DNA of 64,000 nucleotides from positions 1,021,001 through 1,085,000 of the forward strand of contig JACCIC010000019.1 in the NCBI GenBank assembly GCA_018907035.1. Reading direction: 5' to 3'. Below, in pieces: positions 50,749 through 64,000 of this stretch. Numbering within the stretch: the stretch's first letter is position 1; each line of letters begins with the position of its first letter. This DNA is from Sycobia sp. Sy_11 (lineage: Eukaryota; Arthropoda; Insecta; Hymenoptera; Epichrysomallidae). Position numbers and translations under genes: made by a program. The notes under the pieces are model-generated. The model had not been told where the DNA came from and ran no database searches. It saw only the letters and a program-made list of their open reading frames with translations.

Positions 50749-51500
50749 CTAGAAATGTATGTGCTGCCTAGGGGAGCAAGTGGAGCTTTTGTGCCCTCCT
50801 TATAATAACTTTTAATTAGGACCGAGACCAGAGATTATATATATATATATATAATACTTTCGTTTCATCGACGCGTGACAAATCATTGCGACGCTGCGTA
50901 ATATTTTTACGAGTAACGGTGTTGTGGCGCTGATCCGTCGCCTCATTCGATAGTCTCAACCGTTAATGATGGTATTTGAAAGGGAGTTTTCATCGTTGGA
51001 ACGTTGATTATCATACGGATCATGATCAGTATATGCCGTTCTCTGCTTAGAATGCGTCAATTTTTTTTCGATCCCCATTTTTCATGCATAGCTATGGATT
51101 GTTCGGTAATAAGATTTTAGCCGTGACCGGTTTTCCGGTATAATAATTTCCTTGACAGATTAATCAGCCGCTCGTATTCTCAAATTAGAATAACTATATT
51201 TTCGTTGATTCACAGTTGAAACGATTTGTTGTAAATAAATATTTTCTCAAAATGCAAAAAAGAAAAACAGCCAACTTCGTTCTTGAAATAGAATATTCCG
51301 AAGAAAATCTTCTAAAATTAGACCTGCATGCAATAAAATTCCAAATAAAAAAAAAAAAAAAACTTAAATGCTATATCGATTTAAAAATAAATTTTAGGCA
51401 CGCTTAACCAATCTGTTATTCCATCCAATAGTTTTAGAATAATTATAATTTTAACCATAATTTTTACCTTGGTCGTGTTTTCCCACTATTTCAACCAAAA

Positions 51501-51542
<42 letters not shown>

Positions 51543-52045
51543 TGCGCGTGTGCGCGCGCGTTCTGTGTACAGGCAGAGGTTATAAAAAAAGAGGAAGACG
51601 AACCTTGACTAGTGACCATAAATTGGTTACGAAATCTTACAAGCAGTTATAGTCCATTCGTATAACCCGGTATAACCTCGCCTCGCCGAGGTCTCCGCAT
51701 TATTCACGGTGAAAAAATGTAATATAGCCGAAAAATTGATACGCGGCCGCACGGGCCGGCTTTTTCTCCTCTTATTTCTATAAATAAACGGTGGACATTA
51801 ATTAGTAATATTATAAATGAGTGTGTCTGCGTATGTATATATATATCAACATCATCGATTTCCATACCTTCGTTGCCAAGCATCCTTTATATATACGCGA
51901 TAGTCGACGGATTTTTCGTATTCTATTATAAGTAATAATGTAGTTCCCGTTCGAACGACCCTCGGAATCACAAATTTTTTTTTTGTTTGCCGTTTAAAAG
52001 CATCCGGAGTAGCGCTAACATTTGCGGCGACTCCGAATAAAGATA

Positions 52046-52076
<31 letters not shown>

Positions 52077-52435
52077 ACAGATCGTTATGTTAATTTGATG
52101 GGATAATTATACGCACTTTGGAGTATTATTGCATGCATAGGCTTCGGCCGGTATGGGGGCTCTTCCCTCGGAAGATACATACATAAAGAAGACGCGGGCG
52201 GAAAAATAAAAAAAAAAAAAATTCGAGAAAAACAAAAACTTCTTATATATAGAGAGGCGCTGTACATTACGATTATGAGCGTTCGTCTTTTACGCTCGTT
52301 TTATGCGCGTTCCGCCCTTCTATTTCCGGCGGAGCCTCTGCCCCGCTTCGATGTCGCAATCCAATGTACTCAATGCCTATACGCAGTCATCCGAGATGTT
52401 AGGACCGATAGCGCCGGGTCGCATAGTCAAGGGAA

Positions 52436-52468
<33 letters not shown>

Positions 52469-52780
52469 CGGACATTTGGAATTCAGCGCTGGAGTGCGTA
52501 ATAATCGGGACGTACTAATATTGTAGATTGACGATGATTGGACGGCGAAAAAGTTGGGGGGGGGCGAGGATAGACTAAAGGTCATGAGCGACTCTACGTC
52601 ACAATTTCTAGGCATTCGAACTTTTCGACTCTTCGTCAAGCCCAACGCTCTCGGATTTTTTTTTCTTGTTGAGGTTGATAGAGTGATCCCCCGTATGCCT
52701 ATTCTGTAGAATGGAAGGTTATATCTGTATCTCTCTCTCTCTCTCTCTCACTCTCTCTCTCTCTCTCTATCACTCTTTCT

Positions 52781-52836
<56 letters not shown>

Positions 52837-52900
52837 CCTAATCAAAAAGAGTGTGCTGCTTCATCCTCGTATCACGCAGACGTACGTACGATAATCGTTA

Positions 52901-52954
<54 letters not shown>

Positions 52955-53370
52955 AATAAAAATGAAAGCATTAATTTTAATGAATTATTAATGGGCAATA
53001 CTAATTGAATGCGACTGAAATCGACGTTAAAAACGGGTCAATTGCTGATACTACAATAGCTAAGTGTATTCTTTAATCAGGCACGAGCACAGAGGACAGA
53101 GGAAATCTAATGTTTGATAACCATATTACCTTTTTTTTTGTCGAATGTGCTTTCTCAATGTCAGTCAACGACCTTCGATAATTACACACACACACACGCA
53201 CGCACACACACACACACACACACACACATGCACGCGTGCGCGCGCATCTAACTATATAAATAAAAACCTATTACTTTGCATTTGTATGCAAATTGGAGAC
53301 TGATCGTCTGATGTCTGTTCGGCCTTCGAATCGTAAGTGTTGAACTCGTATAATTATATATAAAACACAC

Positions 53371-53418
<48 letters not shown>

Positions 53419-53640
53419 TCAATTATATACAGCCTACTCCGTCTGGCTAATCTCAATCTCCATATACCTTAAATTATAATTTTAATAAGTCATTATTGAG
53501 GCGCTTGGAATGCCCCGGCGACAAGAACCGAACGCGGCCCGCGTCGAATTCTCTCCCGAATATTAATCGCCGATTCCTGCAAAATGCTAATCTTAATCTG
53601 AAAAATTAACGTTAGAACTTTGGACAGTCGAGCGTAACGA
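49201..53640. other. AT-rich DNA with many TA arrays
   Basis: (TA)n 49479-49522, 49682-49732, 50399-50444, 50701-50746, 52049-52070, 52784-52831, 52904-52951 and 53375-53414; (TG)n 50153-50182; (CT)n 51504-51537 and 52730-52767; alternating CA/CG tract 53184-53246. No gene recognised. Confidence 0.6.
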
Positions 53641-54190
53641 TGCAAGATTGAGGTATACTTCTAACGATAGCCAGGCCAACTAGACCACTTTGGTTTTTCC
53701 CATATCGTGCTGGCTTGCGCGGCCGACATTGCCATCGATCGCGCGCGCTTGGCACTGTTCGGTCGGCTCGTTGCGCATCGATCGACGCGCGATCTCGACA
53801 GCTCCTCGCGGGTTCTGGAAAAATTACCCGTCGAAATCCGGCGATCGCGAGCGCGAGCCGCGGGAAGGTACGCATGACATTTCGACGGCATTCCGTTCGT
53901 CTCGTGTCGATCGGGGCTCGTGATCGAGCCCCGATCGACCGAGCCCCGCGCGGATCCGATTCCCAGCCGCGACGGTGATCGAGCCAATGAGCGGAGAGCG
54001 TCGCGCAATGCCGTAAGGTCGCAGCAATTTTGGAATGTTTCAGGCGCGGTCTGGGCGCGCCAGTGCTCCATTGGCCGATGTGCGAACGTGAATTTCGGGG
54101 GCTCGATCGTGGGAGATGGACGAAGGGAGGCCCTCCCGTTCGTGAACAAGCAAAGCCCTAATTTATGTCCTATAGGTGCCATTGTCATAG
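53641..54190. other. GC-rich island open on both strands, with perfect hairpin
   Basis: An island of about 0.5 kb in AT-rich DNA. A 175-codon frame is open on the minus strand (53661-54188) and a 102-codon frame on the plus strand (53920-54228). I recognise neither protein. It contains the 15-bp stem-loop at 53906 and repeated gatcgag words. It may be a CpG island, an old mobile element or a small exon. Confidence 0.35.
53906..53939. repeat. Perfect 15-bp stem, 4-nt loop hairpin
   Basis: Arms gtcgatcggggctcg and cgagccccgatcgac flank the loop tgat. GC-rich and fully paired. Confidence 0.95.
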
Positions 54191-54484
54191 AAATAGCGAA
54201 CGATCATATAATTATAATTGTAAATTAAAAGCGCCCTATGAAATAAATATGCTTTACTCTATCGTTTATAGCTTTGTAATCGTTGAATTAAAATGTTACG
54301 CGTTGTAGAAAACTTCAAGTTTGTATTAATAAACTGATGTATGCAATGTGTCAACAACGCGAATTCAAATTCCAACGGAATAATTGGGAAAATACCATTG
54401 GCGCTATTTACTATGTATATTTTGTTTTTGTATGAGGCAATTAGTCTGGGATAAGCGCTCGTCTTGGCGTACAGTTGTGTCTAG

Positions 54485-54544
<60 letters not shown>

Positions 54545-55216
54545 GTATATATACTCTAATTGAAGACCATTATAATATATTTATCACTTCATAAAGTATT
54601 TTTATTAATAATAAATTTATTTCATAATAAAACCTTATCAGTGTTATAGTTTATGTGAGATGGACCGTGTATCTTTACTCTTAATATACAGATACGTACA
54701 TATATTATATGTCTTTCTGTCTCTCTCTCTCTCTCTCTCTCTTTCTCTTAGCCTCTAGTACTTACTGTAATTTTAATTTTTTTTCAAAGACAAATCTATC
54801 TTAGAACGAGTAAATAGACCGATAATGTTATGCAATTGTACATTCTACGACAATTCGTTCAATGATTCTGTCCCGTTTCCATGCCGTATCTATAGACATC
54901 TAATTGTACACGTCTGTCTATCTGTTGATCTGGCTGCCTCACGGGACGAACTCGCGATACGGGCAATCGTCGCCGCGCGAAACGGCGCGGCGTGGCCCAC
55001 CACCTTATATATAATGCGCGGGGCAGCGCGGGCGCTACAGTGGCCGCCGCGTTCGCACGCGCGGCCGCGCACTTTTTTTTCACCGCTCCGTTTTTACGGC
55101 CACCGAGGCGCTCTCGCTCGCCGACGATGACGCCGCTTATGAGGATGCCGCGGCTCGTCCCGCAATTTCACGACGAGTCATTGGCATTTAGAGAGACGAG
55201 AAGAGGCCACGCGCGG

Positions 55217-55262
<46 letters not shown>

Positions 55263-55310
55263 GCGAGCGCTGCCGCAGCGGCCGGGTGATAGGAAATCTT
55301 TGTTGGTAAT

Positions 55311-55365
<55 letters not shown>

Positions 55366-55380
55366 CACACACACAAACAC
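54191..55380. other. Non-coding DNA with GC-rich patch
   Basis: (TA)n 54491-54538, 55219-55259 and 55315-55358; (CT)n 54719-54742; GC-rich patch 54940-55215. No gene recognised. Confidence 0.55.
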
Positions 55381-55870
55381 TAAGATGCTCCGTTTTGGCT
55401 TCGCCCGAGATTATAATTTTATCAATTTCTTAAACAAGTCAATAATATGTAAGTAAAATCTACTCTATACACAAGTACATAAATCTATAATGCTATAGAT
55501 AATTTACCTATCATCGCTTCTTTATAAAAGCCGCTTCACGACGACGTTTACAGAGAGTATCATGTTTGGACTGTAGGAAATGTCTCGGGACGACTGCTGT
55601 AGAGAGTTTCGTGTTAGGGGGGTAGAATACGATGTCCGAGGTATCCCAGGACGACTTCTGCGGGCAGTTTAATATTTGTATGATAGAATACGAAACTGTC
55701 TGATAGATACCTGGACATCGTTTTTTACCAACTAAAAACGATACTCCCAGGAGAAGTCCCGTAGAAGAAGATAAAGAAGAGTGAGAAAGATAGCGAGATT
55801 TTCCCGTATAAGAACAGATAAAATGTACAAAGGTTTTCCAAGATTTGAGTAGTGTCAGGTTCGCCTGAAG
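55381..55870 (+). mobile_element. Second copy of the 43812 element, 3' part missing or diverged
   Basis: The left end aligns with the first copy (actaagatgctccg..ggcttcgcccgaga, then a shared AT-rich block ending taatttacctatca.cgcttc). It also has internal units with gggacgactt and tagaatacg at about 55534, 55583 and 55644 (period about 61), and shares atacctggacat. The RTE-like tail of copy 1 is not seen. The minus-strand open frame across it is accidental. Confidence 0.5.
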
Positions 55871-57003
55871 AACAAAAAGGATAATATTGACTAAAATCGC
55901 ATCTTCTTTACGATAATAATCCCAAAGTTGGATATGAAGATTCAACTGAACTCGCCTGGTATTAATAGCATAAGCTGAATACTTTGGGTTAATATTCGAC
56001 GTAATTCAAGACACCGCCTAATTGGTCTGAAGACCATCGCGCTCTGACTAAGCCTTTAAATGCCATATAGGTAAGTAGCGTGTAAAGATTCGTATGATAT
56101 GATATGATATATGCATTGTAGCATCCGTATAGAGATTCGCGCTGCTTGAAAATGTTTCATTTTGAAATAGAGCCCATTCGTAATAATATGTCATTCAATT
56201 TTTTTACATACAATAGAAAAACCCATACTGATTGTTATCTTTCAGATAATGAACCGTCCGTCATCTACGTTTTTCCCCTTCAAAATCATCGAAAAATTAT
56301 ACAAATATCATTTAAATGATTTTTATTATCATTGATCGCCTACAAATACTTGAATTCTCCTTACTACGATTGAAAAAACAAATTTAAAATGTAATTTCAC
56401 TTTATTTTGTACTTTTTCCACTTATTAATTTTCATCTCCTTTGGCAATATAGAAGTAGAACACTTCCGCAAATAAAATTGATTTGATTTGCGTTGTTTTA
56501 ATCGTAGCTTGTCAATTAAAACATCCATTTCAAAGCATCGAACGTTGATTTAATGGTTTTTTAACATTGTTGTAATTTCAGTTTTGCAATACGACGACGT
56601 TATCAGACAATCTCGGCAACGTTAATATATTCGATATTTCAGATCGAAAAAGTAACATATAGTTCATTGTTTCCCGCAGAAAAACCAGTACAATTGGTGA
56701 GTTTGTTCTGTCCATTAACACGGTTCATTTATTTTGCGACGAAGGCCGCTATACAACATTCGTAACTTTACCTTGAAAACTATATGCAAGAATTTGAGAT
56801 ACGCTACTTTTTTCGCCGTTAATTGTGAATCGTCGCAGAGTCCCGAAAGTATACGTAACTTCTCTTCCTTCGAATTGAATTGTGCTGCCCAAAGTTGAGG
56901 AGGTTCAGTTTCATATCTGGCAACGATAAGAAGTAAAGTGTATGTTAACGACATTCAGAATGGGCTTCTCTTATGAATATCTTCCTTACTTTTCAAAATA
57001 ACG

Positions 57004-57067
<64 letters not shown>

Positions 57068-57210
57068 ATAAATATAAAACGTAAAAGTTATATGTCGATT
57101 TCAATGATATATGCCGTTCAGCGTTTTATTGGCGAGTCGCTTGACCGCTATAAGCGCCTATAAAATGCTATTATATACTTGTAGCCCCGATGTGCTAGTG
57201 TACTTTTTGC

Positions 57211-57267
<57 letters not shown>

Positions 57268-57518
57268 GCCTCTCTTTTCCTCAACTATCGCGCATTTCCG
57301 CATTGCGCCGCGTGTCTTTATCCCGCTATATTAGCGCGTCTCTTTAAAGAGCCGCGTCCACTTTGCAATGATTCACCTCGTGAAGTTCGCGTGCTATGCC
57401 GCGCACGCATGCACGCGCGCTCGCACACCTACGCCCACATACGAAATATATATAGTTATACATCGAGATATCTGCACAGGGTGAATTATACACTTCGGAA
57501 GAGTCAGCTCGTGTTGTT

Positions 57519-57572
<54 letters not shown>

Positions 57573-58102
57573 CCTCGTGAATCTAAACTCTTGCGACGTA
57601 AAACGGCATTTTTGACCCCTCTATATACATACACATCGCCTATTATACAATTGTTTCCATATCCGCGCGCCAAGGCAAATCGAGGACGAAAACAACGTCT
57701 GATGCAAATAACTATATACTAATTAATATACGGCTTTACGACCGAACCCATTTATAATTAAAAAAAAAAGAAAAAGAAAAAACTTTCGTTGAAAATTGCC
57801 TCTGTTGCTCCTCTCCACAACCCTGCGCGGTTCAGGGTCAACGGCCAAAAAAATCTTTTGTTCCAGTGAGTGTGCGTATGTGTGCGCACGCGCTACACGA
57901 TGAGATTATGATGGAGGGAGGATCGGAGCTACCGAGCAAACGTACTGTCCGAACATTATATATATATAATAATAATAATAATTGAATTATTTGACCGCAG
58001 ACGTTATCCCATTCAGACGTTTAATAACCCCGTAATTGCCGGTGATTCAAAATGTGCATTATGTCCCGCAAAAAAGAAGAGGCGGCGAAAGGGTGAGAGA
58101 GA

Positions 58103-58152
<50 letters not shown>

Positions 58153-59484
58153 AATGAGAAGGAAAAGAACCGGGCACGGTACTTTTGTGTCTCGCGAACG
58201 ACAGACCGGACGCGTCGTAGACCTGATCTCGTTCGTTATTTATTTAATAACTAAGGAGCGACTCCTAGAGAGACAATAATAATAATAATAATATTAATAA
58301 TAATATTTGAACGTCCACGTAATTAGTAGGACTTACTTTCATTGAATTCCACGGTCGTATGTGTCAATCTCTCTTTCAAGACATCGGTGTTGACTGTGCG
58401 CGCGCGTGTGCACCACGATACGCTCCTCGTGTATACTTAATAAAGACTTGACTTGCTCGATCGGTGCTAAACTCGTCAAACTCTTTTTTGATTAAAAAAG
58501 AAAGGGCCGCCCCGTTATTTTTAGGGAGCACCAGAATTTTGCGTGGATAGTTGATACATTTTCAAATTATGCTCCTCTGAATAATGTCATTCTGAATTTA
58601 TGTCCTATTTTGAAAAAATGGTTCTTCGTTCGATCGGTTTTCTTTTTATGCTTGACCAGCGATCGAGTCTTTAAGATGTTCGACAAACTTTAAATTGATT
58701 TCGTTGTAATTTTAATTGTAAGAGGCAACAAAAACTTCGAAGAGATTTTCGTGGATTTATATCGATTCAATTTACACATTTATTTCAAATAAAGTTCGAT
58801 AATTTTTGAAATCTGTTTTTTAATAGAATTTTTTAAACAATATTTAGGTTTGTTTTGGATTGTGAAATACTATTGTTAAAAAATAATTTTATAATACGGG
58901 AAGGGTGTGGAAAATTTAAGTTTTAAAACTGATTATACAGAGCGTAAAATAGTACTTTCTACAACATTCACTGAGGTGTAGGAGATTTTTTTTGATACCA
59001 TTTTGGCGTACGTTATTATAGATACGCGCCGTGTGGGTGTCAGTTGAACTGGCTTCACCGGTCGCCCATGCGCGATGGCCACATACGGGCGTAAAGTGGC
59101 GCTTTACGCGCATGCTTCATGAATCTTATCAAACGTCCACGAGATTTTTAATTGTGTTCGCTACTTATTTCGTATATATAGAATTTTTTTGAGAATACCG
59201 AACCAAAAGTTTCATGACCCGAATATCACGGCCTTTTCGCCGCCTCTCGTTCTCGTAGCGTCGACGGGCCTCGAAACGAATGACAAAAAAAACATAACAA
59301 TTGCCTTTATGCTCGCACTCGACGAGCAATGGCATTGCGACGATAACATTACCAAGATACAATAATGACGCAATACGCGGAGCTATTGCTGAAAAGTTTC
59401 TATGTGACGCTCATCATCGTTTGGCTGTTCCGTGTCCTTTATTGATATAGCGTCAGAAAATTTCCGAACCTCATAATTAGGTAT

Positions 59485-59544
<60 letters not shown>

Positions 59545-60350
59545 TCGCAAATGACTCATTGTCCTACGGTAGTGCTTTATAAAAAAAATCTCTCGCTATC
59601 TTTTGCGCACGCAAGGCTTTCCTGCTGGTTTTTGCAAATCGGTATCAGAAATGTGCCGGACTGTCAGTAATTTTGTTGGTATTACTCTTCGTAATGTACC
59701 AGTTGGCTGATTCATTTCGTTTGCATTTATAGGTTTCAGTTGATTATTGTGACATCTATTTGGCACTATATAACAATGTTATTTGTAATTTACGTCGCAA
59801 ATACGTATATACGTGTATATACATTAATTAATATTGAACTAATTCGTAAGTCTGATAACACCAGAAGGGCTTTTATATATAGCTTATGGTGAAACATATA
59901 CTGCTAATCAAATCAAATCTCTCTTTCTCGCTCACATATACAGATGCACATTCTATAACGTTTTTTTTTAGGTCAATATCGTTGAGATCCAATATTTACA
60001 TAATAATTACAATAATATTAATTCGACATTAAAATTTATACAATAATACAATGTAGTTTTCTATCCTGAAAAGGTCAAACATTAACTAGAATTCGACACA
60101 AATATGTTTTTTTTTTCACATATATATTTGTGAATGTGTATATGTACCATTGTATTAAATATACTAGTTCAAATAGATTCCGCCCATTGTCAGAAATTCT
60201 TTGCCTCTCTATTATATTACATAATTCAAGGCCCAATAATCCATGTCGTACCGAATAATTAGCGCAGGTTATTGAGACAAGTGTTAAGTTTTGCACAATC
60301 CTATGTATAAATATGCCGCGTATATAGGATTCTAACGTTTGCCTATGTAT
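55871..60350. other. AT-rich non-coding DNA
   Basis: (TA)n 57005-57041 continuing into (TG)n to 57067, 57524-57570 and 59488-59540; (CT)n 57219-57263; (GA)n 58109-58151; AAT repeats 58276-58308. No gene recognised. Confidence 0.6.
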
Positions 60351-60606
60351 GCGAACCTTGAAAACCGGCGAAAATCTCAACGACACCATTTCGACCTCCG
60401 AGCGTGCGCGCGCCAGCTATAGAGATAGAGCGAGAGAGAGATAGAGAGAGAGGGAGAGAGAGTGTGTGTGTAGTAGCAGACCTTGTCGATTCCCAAAGTC
60501 TTCTTCCAGTAAAAAAAGAAAAGAAGGTCAGAAGGCCCATTTAGCATAGTGCTAATGTACCGTCGATGCCGCTGGCCTCTGGCCGCCACCGCGTAAAGAC
60601 TAGAAC

Positions 60607-60668
<62 letters not shown>

Positions 60669-60926
60669 CGGGACGTGCTCACGGGCTCTCTTCTCGGTGA
60701 GACCTCTGGACCGCGTCCCCCCTCTCCCCAATTTCGTTTATTTTCGAAATCCGCCGGACGCGCCGCGCGCGAATAACCGTGCGCGGCGCTCAAGACTCTT
60801 TCTCTCTCTTTCTCTCTGTCTTTCGCCGATCCTGCCTGATTTTTCCCAAGGTCGGGTCGAAATCGCGCACGAAGCGGGGGCGCGGTGGTGGCGATGGTGG
60901 CGGTGCCAGTCGGAGACCATTATATG

Positions 60927-60965
<39 letters not shown>

Positions 60966-61561
60966 GTGTGTGTTTGGATTTATATAGATGTATATGTATA
61001 TATGCGAACGGCGCGAGACAGGCGCGGCGAGATAGAGCCGGATTTAGAACCGAAAGAGAAGACACACACACACACACACACACACTCCTGTTGAGGGGAG
61101 GTGAATATCATCGCCCCCGTCCCCCTGCCCATCCCTATCCCACGCGCCACCCCCTTGCTCGCCTCCTTCCTGCTGGTCCGTTCCAAAAACTCGCCGCCGC
61201 GACCGCACCCGTCTTCGACGCGCGTCTGTTTTTAACGGAGCTATCGACGGATTGGCGATTATGTCTCTCCCTCTCTCTCACTCTCGCTCTCGCTGTGTCC
61301 TTTTTTTTGTTTTTGCGAGAAGCCAGGGCGGCTGGTCGATCTCGTCCTATATGTCTATATGTGTATATACATAGATATAGACACACAAACAAATGGGCGA
61401 GGGTTTCGGGGATAGAAATAAAACGCGCTCTCCAATAAGAGATTCGGGGAAAAGTCGAGGCCCGCGCGAGCGTATATTATACATTAGAGGCGCATCGGCC
61501 TTTTTTCTTACGCGCGCGTGGGACGAGAATCGGACGCGGCTTCTTTGCTACGCCTACGTAT

Positions 61562-61643
<82 letters not shown>

Positions 61644-61726
61644 CATACATACATGCATACATTATACGTATCGCTCCATCGAACTGTCGATCATATATTT
61701 ATCTCCTTCATTGTTCCATATTTCTT

Positions 61727-61782
<56 letters not shown>

Positions 61783-62520
61783 ATTTCCTCGAGAGTTCCG
61801 CCGTTATTTCGGTCCCCAGCTCGTACTTTACTCTTGTATACGGCTAATTGCGTGCGCGTGCGAAAAAATAAAAACGCGCAAAAATTCAAATACCCATCGG
61901 TGCGCTGTGTATTTATAGATTAGACCGTATGGCTCTTGGCAACTCGCGTCGCCTCTCTCATACGCGCCGCGCATGCGTACTTACACACACGAAGACGTGC
62001 ATACGCGCGCCGAGAATGCCTGGGTCATCCGAGCTATGCGTGTCGAGCGCACGGCGAGTCTCGTTCCTTGCCATGCATCGATGCGCGATAAACGCGCGGC
62101 AATTCCGACGAGCCGCGCCGTTTTTTGTTTTTTTTTTTTTTTGTATACGACGGCCCGCGCGATTGGCGTATGGCAGCGAGCTTATTCCCGATCGCCGATC
62201 GTACGTACAGATAACAATTTCGAGACTTGGGGCTGGGATTTTTTGGGGGCAGTGCTGGCGGTGGAATACGACTCGCCAACGGGGTCGACAAAGTCGCCTC
62301 AATTTTGCAAATCTATACGTCGACCAAGAAATACTTTTACGCACGATCCTAAGAGCGAGGCTCGATTTTTTGCGAATCCCCATATCAGTTCGTGAAACGC
62401 TTCCCTCTCGCACGCGCGCAGCCGGGAGTACGATAGCATAAATTTTACCGACGCAAGGCGCAGGGAATTAACGACTCCTCTGCGTCGAATACTTACTTTA
62501 CACATCTATACCATCGTAAT
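60351..62520. other. Mixed GC-rich and microsatellite DNA
   Basis: (TA)n 60611-60664, 60935-60963, 61563-61640 (with a short break) and 61731-61777; (CA)n 61063-61086. 61930-62450 is open on both strands (a 170-codon plus frame and a 151-codon minus frame) with no domain recognised. Confidence 0.5.
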
Positions 62521-64000
62521 TCGTAGCGGACTCACGATTATAGTATTATTATTCCTTAATAATTGGCATCTCAACGAAAAAGAAGCGAAAAAATGCATGA
62601 AGATACGGATAATGAAATTGCTGTTTTTTCATCACGAATCTACAACAGCGAACGATCTGTAAAAAATGTTTAAAATTACAGGTAAATAAAGAGTCGAAAC
62701 TTCTCCGAGCTTATAGGTGTGCGACGAATATGTTCCCCATCGATACTTTTGTATCAATTGTATTATTATAGGTTATTGAAATAAATTTTCGCACAAGATA
62801 CCAAAGGACCCCTTCTGCATCATCGACCGTCCTAAGGACTACCTCAATCGATGCCTAAATCGTGTCAGCAGAGTCAATCGTGCGAGTCTCGACGACTTTC
62901 AGCTACTCGATCCGCTTTTTTCTGCTTTCTTTTTTTTTTTTTTTGTTCGTCGATCATAAGCAGCCATTTTTCTTTCTCTCATCCGTGGATCGATGCCCGA
63001 GCCGAGTTAGGAAGATCTACACATTAAGTTACAATGCGAATCTAATGAATCTTTTAGAATTCCAATCGAGGAAAGTTTAATCAATCGTGCACGCGCGCCG
63101 TCGTAGAAAACGCGAAGAGGTTGACTTTGTTCTTTTTTTATAATACAGGAATATTAATAGGGGAATTTTTTCCCGCCACCCCGCCCCCCCCCCAAATCAA
63201 AATGAGCCGCGTGATTCATGCGTAGCATCCCGGGAGCAGGGGGGGGAGGGTGGTGGGATGGGTGATAAACGATTCGGCACTTTGAATCGTCCGGAATTTT
63301 CCCCAATGTCAGGATGAATTCTTTTTTTTTTTAGATGTTTTGCTTGTTTCCAATTTGAAATCTGTCACAACATTCTCGGAGTCGAGCTACGAACAAATTT
63401 TTTTGTTTTTTTTTTTTCTTTTATTTTGTTTTCATCAAACAATGGAAAATAACCAATTTTTTCCCCTCTGGAATTCCGAATTGAGACTGAATTAGAATTT
63501 AAGTAATATAATTTCAAAAAGATTACGAACATGTATAATGTAGCGTTGTATTATAAATTATTCATTAACATCGGTATTGGAAATTTTCATCAAGTCATTA
63601 TATATTACATGTACTATTTACTATCCTTTCTATTTTCAATACCGATTACGTATTACACAGGATACATTAATTTTGATTGAAAACCATTTTTTTCACGTTT
63701 CGCCTCGCTTCTATGGAGAAACTCTTCTCTATAGAACCTATAAAACAACTCCTGAAAAATTTTTATTTCTTTTTTTTTCTTTTCTAGCACTTCAATCGAT
63801 ATCAATATTTTTGTTTTTATTTTCAATACTTCTATAAATTATTAATTGAGCGTGCGTCTATTATAATATAATTATAATTTTACATACATATTTCAGGTTG
63901 AAATTAAAAATTGAGCCTTGAAATTTGTACCCGACAATAATATGCGAGTTCTGGATTTTAGCTATATAAACTATTGTGTTGTGCAAACACAAGAAAAGAG
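62521..64000. other. AT-rich DNA to the window end
   Basis: T-rich runs at 62928-62945, 63323-63332 and 63400-63420, and C/G runs at 63181-63193 and 63240-63247. No gene recognised. Confidence 0.6.

Noticed and set aside
55511..55945. 144-codon minus-strand frame
   Set aside because: Lies across the repeat element copy and has no protein similarity I recognise.
1..64000. tRNA genes, rRNA genes, CRISPR arrays
   Set aside because: No paired A-box/B-box, no rRNA core sequence, and the repeats are microsatellites without unique spacers.

Overview
The window is insect nuclear DNA, most likely from a hymenopteran (parasitoid wasp, ant or bee). Reasons: spliced genes with GT-AG introns, abundant CpG dinucleotides, sharp swings between GC-rich islands and AT-rich DNA, and very many long dinucleotide microsatellites. 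The order is an inference; no single motif fixes it. There are no bacterial operons, CRISPR arrays, rRNA or tRNA genes that I can support.

The one gene I can identify is the ecdysone-inducible nuclear receptor E75 (Eip75B, NR1D3), on the + strand. Visible coding parts are: the second zinc-finger exon (12352-12496), joined in frame to an upstream stretch from ATG 12202 that would give a one-finger E75B-type protein; a short alternative first exon at 17137-17200 that gives an E75D-type protein with no zinc fingers; the hinge and start of the ligand-binding domain (18396-18637); and a large last exon (19308-21740) with the rest of the ligand-binding domain and a long C-terminal F region rich in Gln, His, Ala and Ser. 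All splice phases agree. The exon for the first zinc finger (E75A type) is not seen and probably lies left of position 1, so the gene is partial at its 5' end. Predicted products are about 989 aa (B type from ATG 12202) and 912 aa (D type).

Layout: 1-12.2 kb is presumed E75A intron or E75B upstream DNA, packed with (GA)n/(CT)n and (TA)n arrays and GC-rich islands; it holds two candidate ecdysone-receptor IR1 elements (9135-9147 and 2788-2800). 12.5-18.4 kb is the intron containing the D-type first exon. 18.6-19.3 kb is a short intron. 21.7-24.9 kb is probable 3' UTR with two candidate polyadenylation signals. 24.9-64 kb is AT-rich DNA with no gene I can recognise, broken by GC-rich islands, about forty (TA)n arrays, one diverged element with an RTE-like non-LTR 3' end (43812-44733) and a related fragment (55381-55870), and several clean hairpins.

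How the parts would work together: one ligand-binding/F-region body is served by alternative first exons that supply two, one or no zinc fingers. The DNA-binding form and the forms lacking full DNA binding would share heme/gas-responsive and corepressor functions. That follows established E75 biology; the exon structure is read directly here.
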